Source: Planctomycetota bacterium | Lineage (GTDB): Bacteria > Planctomycetota > Phycisphaerae > Sedimentisphaerales > Anaerobacaceae | DNA length: 9,741 nt | Reading direction: 5' to 3' | NCBI GenBank assembly: GCA_020344865.1 | Contig: CP070830.1 | Span: forward strand, 1,571,329-1,581,069 | Program-made: the position numbers and the translations under genes | In this document: piece by piece, positions 1-5,067 of the stretch | How positions within the stretch are numbered: the stretch's first letter is position 1 | How the letters are laid out: each line of letters starts with the position of its first letter | Notes under the pieces: model-generated | Seen by the model: only the letters and a program-made list of their open reading frames with translations | Database searches by the model: none | What the model was told of the DNA's origin: nothing

Positions 1-1
1 C

Positions 2-85
2 AAGGTCGTTACCAATGCTGACAGGATGAAACTTAAGCTTGCACCCGGCGGCGGCTGGGCCGCAAGAGTGTTTCAAGCCAAATAA
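2..85 (+). CDS. C-terminal end of a protein cut by the window edge; possibly a GH97-like glycoside hydrolase
   Basis: Reading frame 2 is open from the left edge to TAA at 83-85 and gives 27 residues that include LKLAPGGGWAARV before the stop. A terminal beta-strand with an 'APGGG' turn resembles my recollection of the extreme C-terminus of GH97 alpha-glucosidase/alpha-galactosidase proteins, but 27 residues cannot fix a family. The next gene on the same strand belongs to GH130, so a carbohydrate-degrading role would fit the context. The gene has no obvious terminator; the sequence after the stop becomes AT-rich. That this is the end of a real gene is likely; the family is a guess. Confidence 0.5.
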   Translation, partial: KVVTNADRMKLKLAPGGGWAARVFQAK

Positions 86-239
86 ATTTCACTGCTTTTA
101 TAGAGCAACGTTCAGATAATCCATATAACCCTACTGCAATCAAAACACTAAATAGCGTCTAAAATCTTTAAATTGCAAATCCGTGAAGTTCGTCATATCA
201 GAGACTTAAAAGGCCTGCGGAAAAAGGGATGGGGGGATG

Positions 240-274
240 TCGAACGTCCAAAATCGAACGTTGAACTTTGAAGG
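240..274. repeat. Five tandem degenerate heptanucleotides, TCGAACG-like
   Basis: Read in steps of seven from position 240, the sequence is TCGAACG, TCCAAAA, TCGAACG, TTGAACT, TTGAAGG. Units 1 and 3 are identical, and units 4 and 5 differ mainly by T for C and changes at the end. Neither flank continues the pattern. The unit length suggests a short intergenic tandem repeat rather than a protein-binding dyad. Function is unknown. Confidence 0.5.
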
Positions 275-317
275 GGCATATTAGATACAAGATAGAAGAG
301 GGGTGGCGAGTTAGGAG

Positions 318-346
318 TTGGCGGAGGTTGCGGTTTTTGTTAGAAT
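318..346 (+). promoter_or_regulatory. Sigma-70-type promoter for the GH130 gene
   Basis: A -35-like TTGGCG (318-323, 4 of 6 to consensus) is separated by exactly 17 bases from a -10-like TAGAAT (341-346, 5 of 6). A TG dinucleotide at 338-339 adds an extended -10 element. Transcription would start near 353 and leave a leader of about 40 bases with the ribosome binding site AGGAG at 379-383, eight bases before the ATG. It suggests the GH130 gene can be transcribed independently of the gene that ends at 85. Confidence 0.45.
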
Positions 347-391
347 CGCGTGGCAAGAAGGCGAGTGTCATAAAGGACAGGAGACGTTCTG

Positions 392-1312
392 ATGAAGACG
401 AGAGTTTTTAGCCGGTCGGAGCATAATCCAATAATATCACCTTTGGATTTGCCGTTTCCCGGGGCGGCCGTTCTAAATCCGGGCGCGACGGAAGATGACG
501 GTGAGGTTGTGTTGCTGCTGCGCGTGGAAGACCATGCCGGATGCTCAAACATTCATACCGCCCGCAGCAAGGATGGCGTTACTGACTGGAAGATAGAGTC
601 GGAACCGATACTGCGTTACGGCGAGAAGGACTGGCGGTATGAGCAGTGGGGCTGCGAAGATGCGCGAGTCACGCACTTAGCGGAAGAGAAGCGCTGGTAT
701 ATTACCTACACGGCTTACTCGGCGAACGGGGCGGCGGTTGCGCTGGCCCGGTCCGATGACCTTGTTGAAGTTGAACGAATCGGGCTGATTTTTTCTCCGA
801 ATAACAAAGATGCAGTGTTATTTCCGAAAAAAATTGACAACAGATGGGCGGTTCTTCACCGGCCGGATGCCGGAGGAATGGAGCATATCTGGTCGGCCTA
901 TTCGCCCGACTTAGTGCACTGGGGTGAACCGCACTGTGTTTTGCCGGAGCTTGGGGGCGCCGCGTGGGACGGCGCGAAGGTCGGAGCGGGACCGCCACCG
1001 GTTCTCACAGAGCACGGCTGGCTGCTGATATACCATGGCGTTAAGGGTTATGGCGGTCAGCTTGTCTATCGGGCCGGCGTGGCTCTGCTGGATAAAGACA
1101 AGCCGCATAAGGTTATTGCACGCTGTCCAAAGTGGATATTTCAGGCTGAGGCACCTTATGAGCTGTCCGGCCTGACGCCGAACGTTGTTTTTCCGACCGG
1201 GCTTTTGATTCGGGAAGATGAATTGTGGATGTACTACGGGGCTGCTGATACATATACGTGTCTGGCGACGGCCAAACTCAGTGAAATCATGGCGATTCTA
1301 ACGAGTTGCTGA
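392..1312 (+). CDS. GH130 family beta-mannoside phosphorylase / glycosidase
   Basis: The 306-residue protein has the sequence landmarks of the five-bladed beta-propeller family GH130: NPGA (29-32), an LLLRVED strand (41-47), WGCEDARV (86-93, which holds the acidic pair typical of the family's active-site region), YTAYS (106-110), KDAVLFPKK (139-147), LHRPD (155-159), KVGAGPPP (196-203), GWLLIYHGV (209-217), an LLD turn (232-234) and YYGAADT (281-287). Characterised members phosphorolyse beta-1,4- or beta-1,2-mannosides to mannose-1-phosphate; some members are hydrolases. R157, K196 and H215 sit where basic phosphate-binding residues are expected, which favours a phosphorylase, but the substrate cannot be read from the sequence. 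There is no signal peptide, so it should be cytoplasmic. The length is slightly shorter than many members. The ATG at 392 has AGGAG eight bases upstream. It probably follows a glycoside hydrolase gene and has its own promoter. Confidence 0.9.
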   Translation: MKTRVFSRSEHNPIISPLDLPFPGAAVLNPGATEDDGEVVLLLRVEDHAGCSNIHTARSKDGVTDWKIESEPILRYGEKDWRYEQWGCEDARVTHLAEEKRWYITYTAYSANGAAVALARSDDLVEVERIGLIFSPNNKDAVLFPKKIDNRWAVLHRPDAGGMEHIWSAYSPDLVHWGEPHCVLPELGGAAWDGAKVGAGPPPVLTEHGWLLIYHGVKGYGGQLVYRAGVALLDKDKPHKVIARCPKWIFQAEAPYELSGLTPNVVFPTGLLIREDELWMYYGAADTYTCLATAKLSEIMAILTSC

Positions 1313-1700
1313 GAAGTTTTTGGGGTTTCGATTTTGCGCGCGATTTAGTGTTTAGGCAGCGTGGATTTTTTGCGCTGATTGGAGGCGTGGTAAGGGTTAG
1401 GGGGTGGGGTTATGGTGCCGCGCCGGGTGAGCTTTAAGGCTGGGGGCACGTTGAACTAACACGTCCTGGGCACCTATTTTACTTATTTTAACATTTATAG
1501 GGTAGTTGAGTCAATGGTTTTTGGTCATGGGGTCTGTTTTTGAAGCGGGCGATTCTCCCTGAGGAGGGCAGGGCTCAAATATTGCTATATTTGGCGAAAT
1601 TTCTTGACAGGCAATTAGATTTGCATTACGTTGTCAGGTTTAGTTGCTCGTAGGCGGCAGTTTAAGAAGCAGGTTTGTTGTAAGTTTTTTGGAGTTATTT
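1313..1700. other. Long intergenic region and rpsB leader
   Basis: No gene is supported in these 388 bases. The segment 1381-1446 is strongly G-rich on the plus strand. An inverted pair GGTGCC (1414-1419) / GGCACC (1469-1474) encloses about 49 bases, without further clear pairing. TTGAAC (1451-1456), 18 bases before TATTTT (1475-1480), is a weak alternative promoter. A short CCCT/AGGG hairpin lies at 1557-1568 without a T-run, so I do not call a terminator. The best promoter is at 1604-1632, and the rest is the roughly 60-base rpsB leader, where E. coli rpsB carries an S2-repression site. I cannot identify such a site here by eye. Confidence 0.5.
1604..1632 (+). promoter_or_regulatory. Probable promoter of the rpsB-tsf-pyrH-frr unit
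   Basis: A perfect -35 hexamer TTGACA (1604-1609) is followed after 17 bases by TACGTT (1627-1632), which keeps the key first, second and last positions of TATAAT. Transcription would start near 1639 and give a leader of about 60 bases before the GTG of rpsB. The -10 match is only 3 of 6, so this rests mainly on the -35 and its position before a ribosomal operon. The spacer contains an imperfect dyad (GCAA 1611-1614, TTGC 1621-1624). Confidence 0.45.
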
Positions 1701-1703
1701 GTG
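1691..1703 (+). promoter_or_regulatory. Ribosome binding site that fixes the GTG start of rpsB
   Basis: GGAG at 1691-1694 lies six bases before GTG 1701, whose frame begins with the usual S2 opening (M)AKDLVRELINAGVHFGH. The in-frame TTG at 1644 would add 19 residues that do not resemble S2 and would start almost at the predicted transcription start, so it is rejected. Confidence 0.75.
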
Positions 1704-2630
1704 GCTAAAGATTTAGTGCGTGAACTAATCAACGCAGGGGTGCATTTTGGGCATGGCGTCAGCCGGTGGAATCCCAAGATGGCCCCTTATATTTTCACGA
1801 AGCGCGGCAATATTCATATTATCGACGTGAAGAAGACGTTAGAGGGATTGCTGGTAGCGAAGAGGCTGCTTGCGGAGGTGGTATCCTCGGGCAAAGATGT
1901 CGTATTCGTCGGCACGAAGCGTCAGGCGCAAAAGGCGGTTGGGGCGGTTGCGGAGAAGTGCGGGATGCACTATGTTTCTGAGCGGTGGCTCGGGGGGACG
2001 CTTACGAACTTCAGGACGATACGTTCCCGGCTGCAAAGGCTTCAGCAGTTAGAGGCAATGCAGGAGCAAGGTAAACTCGAGAGCGAGAGCAAGAAGCAGG
2101 CCTCGCGGCTGAGACGTGAGATGCGGAAGATAAAGAGTAACCTTGAGGGTATTCGGAAGATGGCTCGTTTGCCCGGCGCAGTTGTGGTAGTTGATGCGAA
2201 GAAGGAATACCTCGCCCTGCGTGAAGCCAAGAAGCTTGGTATTGGGACGGTGGGCGTACTTGATACTGATTCGGACCCTGATACGGTGGATGTGGCGATT
2301 CCGGCGAATGATGATTCAATCAGGGCGATAAGTTTGATACTTAACGAGTTAGGAGATGCGGTGGCGATTGGCAAGACTATGGTTTCTGCGCGGCGTGAGG
2401 CGAAGCCACGGCCCAAGCGGGTTCGTTCGCGGAGGCTGGCGATGGCGCGAGCGAGCGAAGGCGAAGCAACCGCGGCAGAGGCGGAGCCCGCAAAGAGCGA
2501 GGAGGCTGTTTCGGCGGAAGGCCCGGAGGCTGTGGAAGAGAAAGAGGTTACAAGGCCAGTTCCAGCGGAGACTTCGGAGGCAGCTCCAGAGAAAGCCGGA
2601 GCTGAGCCGGAGGGAGCAAAGGGGTCGTGA
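1701..2630 (+). CDS. rpsB: Small ribosomal subunit protein S2 (uS2) with a long charged C-terminal tail
   Basis: S2 is a protein of the 30S subunit near the head-body junction and the S1 docking area. From GTG 1701 the product is 309 residues, against about 240 in E. coli. The core shows GVHFGH (13-18), WNPKMAPYIF (23-32), a coiled-coil hairpin rich in Arg/Lys/Glu (about 105-155), RLPGAVVVVD (156-165), the nucleotide-fold-like strand GTVGVLDTDSDP (182-193) and IPANDDSIRAI (200-210). After about residue 229 comes a basic linker (230-250, RREAKPRPKRVRSRR) and then a low-complexity Ala/Glu/Pro tail (251-309) with 16 Glu against 4 Lys and 1 Arg. Such tails occur in some phyla and are not catalytic. 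The gene opens the unit with tsf, pyrH and frr. Identity is certain; the role of the tail is unknown. Confidence 0.98.
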   Translation: MAKDLVRELINAGVHFGHGVSRWNPKMAPYIFTKRGNIHIIDVKKTLEGLLVAKRLLAEVVSSGKDVVFVGTKRQAQKAVGAVAEKCGMHYVSERWLGGTLTNFRTIRSRLQRLQQLEAMQEQGKLESESKKQASRLRREMRKIKSNLEGIRKMARLPGAVVVVDAKKEYLALREAKKLGIGTVGVLDTDSDPDTVDVAIPANDDSIRAISLILNELGDAVAIGKTMVSARREAKPRPKRVRSRRLAMARASEGEATAAEAEPAKSEEAVSAEGPEAVEEKEVTRPVPAETSEAAPEKAGAEPEGAKGS

Positions 2631-2637
2631 GAGGATA

Positions 2638-2678
2638 AAAACAGGAACAAAGAATCGAGGAAGATTCGCCCCTGTTTT
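2638..2678 (+). promoter_or_regulatory. Hairpin A in the rpsB-tsf spacer
   Basis: AAAACAGG (2638-2645) pairs perfectly over 8 bp with CCTGTTTT (2671-2678). Inside it, GAATC (2652-2656) pairs with GATTC (2663-2667) around a six-base loop. The 3' arm ends in TTTT, so this could act as a weak terminator, a processing site or the alternative to hairpin B, with which it shares CCTGT (2671-2675). Confidence 0.45.
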
Positions 2679-2710
2679 AGACGAGCCGAACTCAGACACA
2701 GGGGCTTATT
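2668..2710 (+). terminator. Hairpin B in the rpsB-tsf spacer, terminator-like or attenuator
   Basis: GCCCCTGT (2668-2675) pairs perfectly over 8 bp with ACAGGGGC (2698-2705), and the stem is followed at once by TTATTT (2706-2711). The 22-base loop can add a small GAG/CTC stem (2683-2685 with 2691-2693). It uses the same CCTGT bases as hairpin A, so the two cannot form together. Because tsf lies downstream, only partial termination or attenuation is plausible. The pairing is seen; the function is inference. Confidence 0.4.
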
Positions 2711-2740
2711 TGCAAAGACAGGCGTAAAGGAGTTTTTAAG

Positions 2741-3607
2741 ATGGTGGAAATTTCAGCTTCGATGGTGATGCAGCTTCGGAAGATGAGCGGGCAGGGGATG
2801 ATGGACTGCAAGAAGGCACTTCAAGAGGCGGGCGGAGACATTGATGGCGCTATGGAGATACTGAGGAAGAAGGGTCTTGCGACTTTAGCGAAGAGGGCGG
2901 CGAGAGAGACATCGGAGGGTGTGGTTGTCTCGTGGTCGAGTTCCGACGGGAAGACGGCCGGGCTGGCGACGCTTTGCTGTGAGACTGATTTTGTTGCGAA
3001 GAGCGATGATTTTATCAGGGCCGCGGACTTCATCAGGGATTGTATCGAGAAATGCGAGGGCGACTGCGGGCCGAGCGCTATTCTCGAGACGGACGTCGGG
3101 GGCACGAAAGGTTCGGATATTATCACCGAGACGGTCAGCAAGACCGGCGAGAAGATAGAGGTGGGCGATTTTGCGCGATACAAGCTGGATGGTCCCGGGC
3201 TTATAAGCACATATATCCACTTCAACGGAAAAGTAGGCACCATGGTTGAAATAGAAGCCAGCGACGAGAAGGTTGCGGGCGCCGATGCGGTGAAACAAGC
3301 TGCGGCCGACATAGCGATGCACATTACCGCAACCAAGCCGATGGCACTGGATAAAGAAGGGATAGACGGCCAGACAATCGAGCGGGAGAAGGCGATTTTC
3401 GCCGAGCAGGTCAAGAACAAGCCTGCGAATATTGTCGAGAAGATTGTGGAAGGCAAGATGAAGAAGTTTTATGCGGAGAATTGTCTTTTGGAGCAGCAGT
3501 TTGTCAAGGACGACAGCAAGACGGTGGCGCAGGTCGTGTCCGAGTCGGCCAAAAAGGCCGGCGGCGAGGCGAAGATAACGCGATTTGTGCGATTTGAGGT
3601 GGGATAG
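2741..3607 (+). CDS. tsf: Translation elongation factor Ts (EF-Ts)
   Basis: EF-Ts is the nucleotide exchange factor that releases GDP from EF-Tu. The 288-residue product is close to the usual 280-295. The N-terminal UBA-like domain is clear (about 5-45: LRKMSGQGMMDCKKAL, GGDIDGAMEILRKKG). It is followed by the signature TDFVA (82-86), which contacts EF-Tu, then the core with GKVGTMVEI (163-171), IAMHITATKP (191-200) and the C-terminal module with IVEGKMKKFYAE (235-246) and LLEQQFVKDDSKTV (249-262). The ATG at 2741 is set by AAAGGAG (2726-2732) eight bases upstream. It lies 110 bases after rpsB, a spacer with two competing hairpins that may tune EF-Ts output relative to S2. It has more cysteines (C23, C79, C80, C101, C105, C109, C248) than I would expect for this family, but no metal-site pattern is evident. 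Confidence 0.98.
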   Translation: MVEISASMVMQLRKMSGQGMMDCKKALQEAGGDIDGAMEILRKKGLATLAKRAARETSEGVVVSWSSSDGKTAGLATLCCETDFVAKSDDFIRAADFIRDCIEKCEGDCGPSAILETDVGGTKGSDIITETVSKTGEKIEVGDFARYKLDGPGLISTYIHFNGKVGTMVEIEASDEKVAGADAVKQAAADIAMHITATKPMALDKEGIDGQTIEREKAIFAEQVKNKPANIVEKIVEGKMKKFYAENCLLEQQFVKDDSKTVAQVVSESAKKAGGEAKITRFVRFEVG

Positions 3608-3649
3608 TCAGAGAGGCAAATTTGAATAGTTTTCGGCGTATTCGTCTTT

Positions 3650-3668
3650 AGGCGGTCGGGGCATTGTG
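3650..3668 (+). promoter_or_regulatory. Ribosome binding site that supports the GTG start of pyrH
   Basis: AGGCGGT (3650-3656) matches AGGAGGT at six of seven bases and lies nine bases before GTG 3666. It would be 18 bases before the in-frame ATG 3675, which is too far. No other purine-rich site suits the ATG. The alternative start would remove only three residues (MQK). Confidence 0.5.
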
Positions 3669-4397
3669 CAGAAGATGGCGAATGGTAAATATAAGCGGGT
3701 ATTGTTGAAGCTCAGCGGAGAGAGTTTTTGCGAGCGGGGCGGTTTCGGCATTGAGGGGTCGGCGCTTAGTTCTATCTCTGAGCGGATACTGGAGGCTCGT
3801 GAGCTGGGGCCGGAGCTGGCGGTCGTGGTGGGCGCGGGCAACTTTCTTAGGGGAGAGAGCTTTTCAAAGGTGAGCGAAATACCGAGGAACACGGCGGATT
3901 ATATGGGGATGTTGGCGACGATTATAAATGCTTGCGCGCTGCAGGAGACCCTCGAGAGACTGGGTCAGCCGACGAGGGTGCTGAGCGCGATAGAGGTTTC
4001 GGCGATATGCGAGAAATTCATTCGGCGAAGGGCGCTGCGTCATCTCGAGCGCGGGCGGGTGGCGATACTGGCCGGGGGGACGGGGAATCCGTTTTTTACG
4101 ACGGACACTTGCGCTGCGCTGCGGGCTTCGGAGCTCGATGTGAATTTATTGGTGAAGGCGACGAAGGTCGACGGTGTTTACAGCGATGACCCGGAGAAGA
4201 ATCCGGAAGCAAAGATGTTTGAGAAGTTGTCCTACGCCGATGTGCTGGAGAAGGACCTCAGGGCGATGGACCATTCGGCGATAACACTTTGTCGTGACAA
4301 TGATATTGAGATTGTCGTTTTGAATATTTTCAAGAAGGGCAATATAGCCCGGGCCATCCGCGGCGAGCGGGTCGGTACGTTAATCAGCAGTTCGTGA
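3666..4397 (+). CDS. pyrH: UMP kinase (uridylate kinase)
   Basis: This enzyme phosphorylates UMP to UDP with ATP in pyrimidine nucleotide synthesis; it is the bacterial hexameric type of the amino-acid kinase fold, not the eukaryotic NMP kinase. The 243 residues (241 in E. coli) show KLSGES (15-20), VVGAGNFLRG (54-63, the glycine-rich substrate loop, with GAGN where E. coli has GGGN), ADYMGMLAT (77-85), AGGTGNPFFTTDT (136-148), KATKVDGVYSDDPEKNP (164-180, ATP-binding segment), YADVL (190-194) and MDHSAITLCRDNDI (201-214). The protein should be cytoplasmic and, by family habit, regulated by UTP and GTP. It follows tsf after 58 bases and precedes frr by 25 bases, the usual order. The start is chosen from the ribosome binding site; ATG 3675 is possible. 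Confidence 0.97.
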   Translation: MQKMANGKYKRVLLKLSGESFCERGGFGIEGSALSSISERILEARELGPELAVVVGAGNFLRGESFSKVSEIPRNTADYMGMLATIINACALQETLERLGQPTRVLSAIEVSAICEKFIRRRALRHLERGRVAILAGGTGNPFFTTDTCAALRASELDVNLLVKATKVDGVYSDDPEKNPEAKMFEKLSYADVLEKDLRAMDHSAITLCRDNDIEIVVLNIFKKGNIARAIRGERVGTLISSS

Positions 4398-4411
4398 CAA
4401 AAGAATTGTGC

Positions 4412-4425
4412 GGAGCTTAGAGATG
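4412..4425 (+). promoter_or_regulatory. Ribosome binding site that fixes the ATG start of frr
   Basis: GGAG (4412-4415) stands seven bases before ATG 4423. The in-frame GTG at 4408 would place GGAG inside the coding region and add five residues, so ATG 4423 is preferred. The resulting 186-residue length matches the family. Confidence 0.7.
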
Positions 4426-4983
4426 CCTACCAAACAAATAGTTTCTGAGTGTGAATCCAAGATGAAAAAGGCCCTTGAGATACTCAAGGACGAGTTGAAG
4501 TCTGTTCGGGCGGGGCGAGCTTCGACGGGTCTGGTTGAGAATATAAAGGTGGACTATTACGGGACGAGCACGCCGCTGAAACAGATAGCGACGCTGGCGG
4601 CCCCGCAGGCCGATACTATTTTGATAAAGCCCTTTGACCCGAGTTCAATCAAGGAAATCGAGAAGGCAATCAAGAACAGCGATTTGAGCATTGCGCCGAT
4701 TGTGGACGGCAAGCTGGTAAGGCTGAATGTTCCGCCTTTGAACGAGGAGAGAAGAAAGCAGCTTGTCGGACAGGCCAAGCAGATGGGCGAGCAGACGAAG
4801 GTGAGCATTCGCAACATGCGAAGAGATGCAAACAAGCATCTCGAAAAGGAGCAGAAAGACAAGGTTATCACGGAGGACGACCTGGAGCACGGCAAGAAGC
4901 GAGTTGATGATATAACCAAGGAATATGCCGAGGAGGTTGACGCGGTGGTGAAAGGAAAATCTGATGAGATAATGCTTGACTGA
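4423..4983 (+). CDS. frr: Ribosome recycling factor
   Basis: With EF-G, this factor splits post-termination ribosomes. The 186-residue product (185 in E. coli) shows the two-domain pattern of the family: the long helix with LKSVRAGRAST (25-35), the inserted domain II with VDYYGTSTPLKQIA (43-56), IKPFDPSSIKEIEKAI (68-83) and LNVPPLNEERRKQL (101-114), then the return helices with the conserved RNMRRDANKH (130-139) and the C-terminal helix ending in DEIMLD. The conserved Arg of the RRDAN segment is present. It starts 25 bases after pyrH, so the two are almost certainly cotranscribed, and an 81-base gap separates it from the envelope gene. Nothing is unusual in the protein. Confidence 0.98.
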   Translation: MPTKQIVSECESKMKKALEILKDELKSVRAGRASTGLVENIKVDYYGTSTPLKQIATLAAPQADTILIKPFDPSSIKEIEKAIKNSDLSIAPIVDGKLVRLNVPPLNEERRKQLVGQAKQMGEQTKVSIRNMRRDANKHLEKEQKDKVITEDDLEHGKKRVDDITKEYAEEVDAVVKGKSDEIMLD

Positions 4984-5051
4984 GACGGGGGAAAGTCGGA
5001 TAGTGTTAAGTGGCTACACGCCCGCGGCTATTGTAAACCATTTTTTCTTTT

Positions 5052-5067
5052 AGGGGGCAAAGTGATG
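5052..5067 (+). promoter_or_regulatory. Ribosome binding site that decides the start of the AsmA-like gene
   Basis: AGGGGG (5052-5057) lies seven bases before ATG 5065 but only four before the in-frame GTG 5062, so ATG 5065 is preferred. A T-rich run (5041-5050) lies just upstream. I find no convincing hairpin before it, so I do not call a terminator after frr. Confidence 0.55.

Larger units (their letters stand above)
86..391. other. Intergenic region upstream of the GH130 gene
   Basis: No gene is supported in these 306 bases. The left part (about 86-230) is AT-rich and shows no clear hairpin with a T-run. A run of five degenerate 7-bp units lies at 240-274. The right part is G-rich on this strand and holds the promoter-like pair at 318-346 and a ribosome binding site AGGAG at 379-383. 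The only open frame across it is antisense, runs into the GH130 gene and has no protein-like character. Confidence 0.6.

Noticed and set aside
97..107. CRISPR, tRNA or mobile-element remnants in the left AT-rich gap
   Set aside because: No direct repeats with regular spacers, no cloverleaf arms or TTCGAATC-type T-loop, and no terminal inverted repeats are visible anywhere in the window's gaps.
1553..1568. CCCT/AGGG hairpin as a terminator of the GH130 gene
   Set aside because: The stem is only four pairs plus wobbles, there is no T-run after it, and it lies 240 bases after the stop.
1644..1700. Upstream TTG start for rpsB
   Set aside because: The added residues do not resemble S2, there is no ribosome binding site, and the start would fall almost at the predicted transcription start.
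2042..2650. 202-codon open frame antisense to rpsB
   Set aside because: It lies opposite the rpsB coiled coil and low-complexity tail. Its Ser/Ala/Phe-rich translation is what an Ala/Glu-rich sense strand gives in the complementary frame, and it has no recognisable domain.
2356..2727. 123-codon plus-strand frame over the rpsB tail and the spacer
   Set aside because: It is Arg/Gln-rich, in another frame of low-complexity rpsB sequence, and crosses the two spacer hairpins. It is a composition shadow.
5001..5050. Terminator between frr and the AsmA-like gene
   Set aside because: There is a T-rich run at 5041-5050, but the bases before it form only 3-4 bp stems (for example GCC/GGC around 5031-5039), so it is not convincing.
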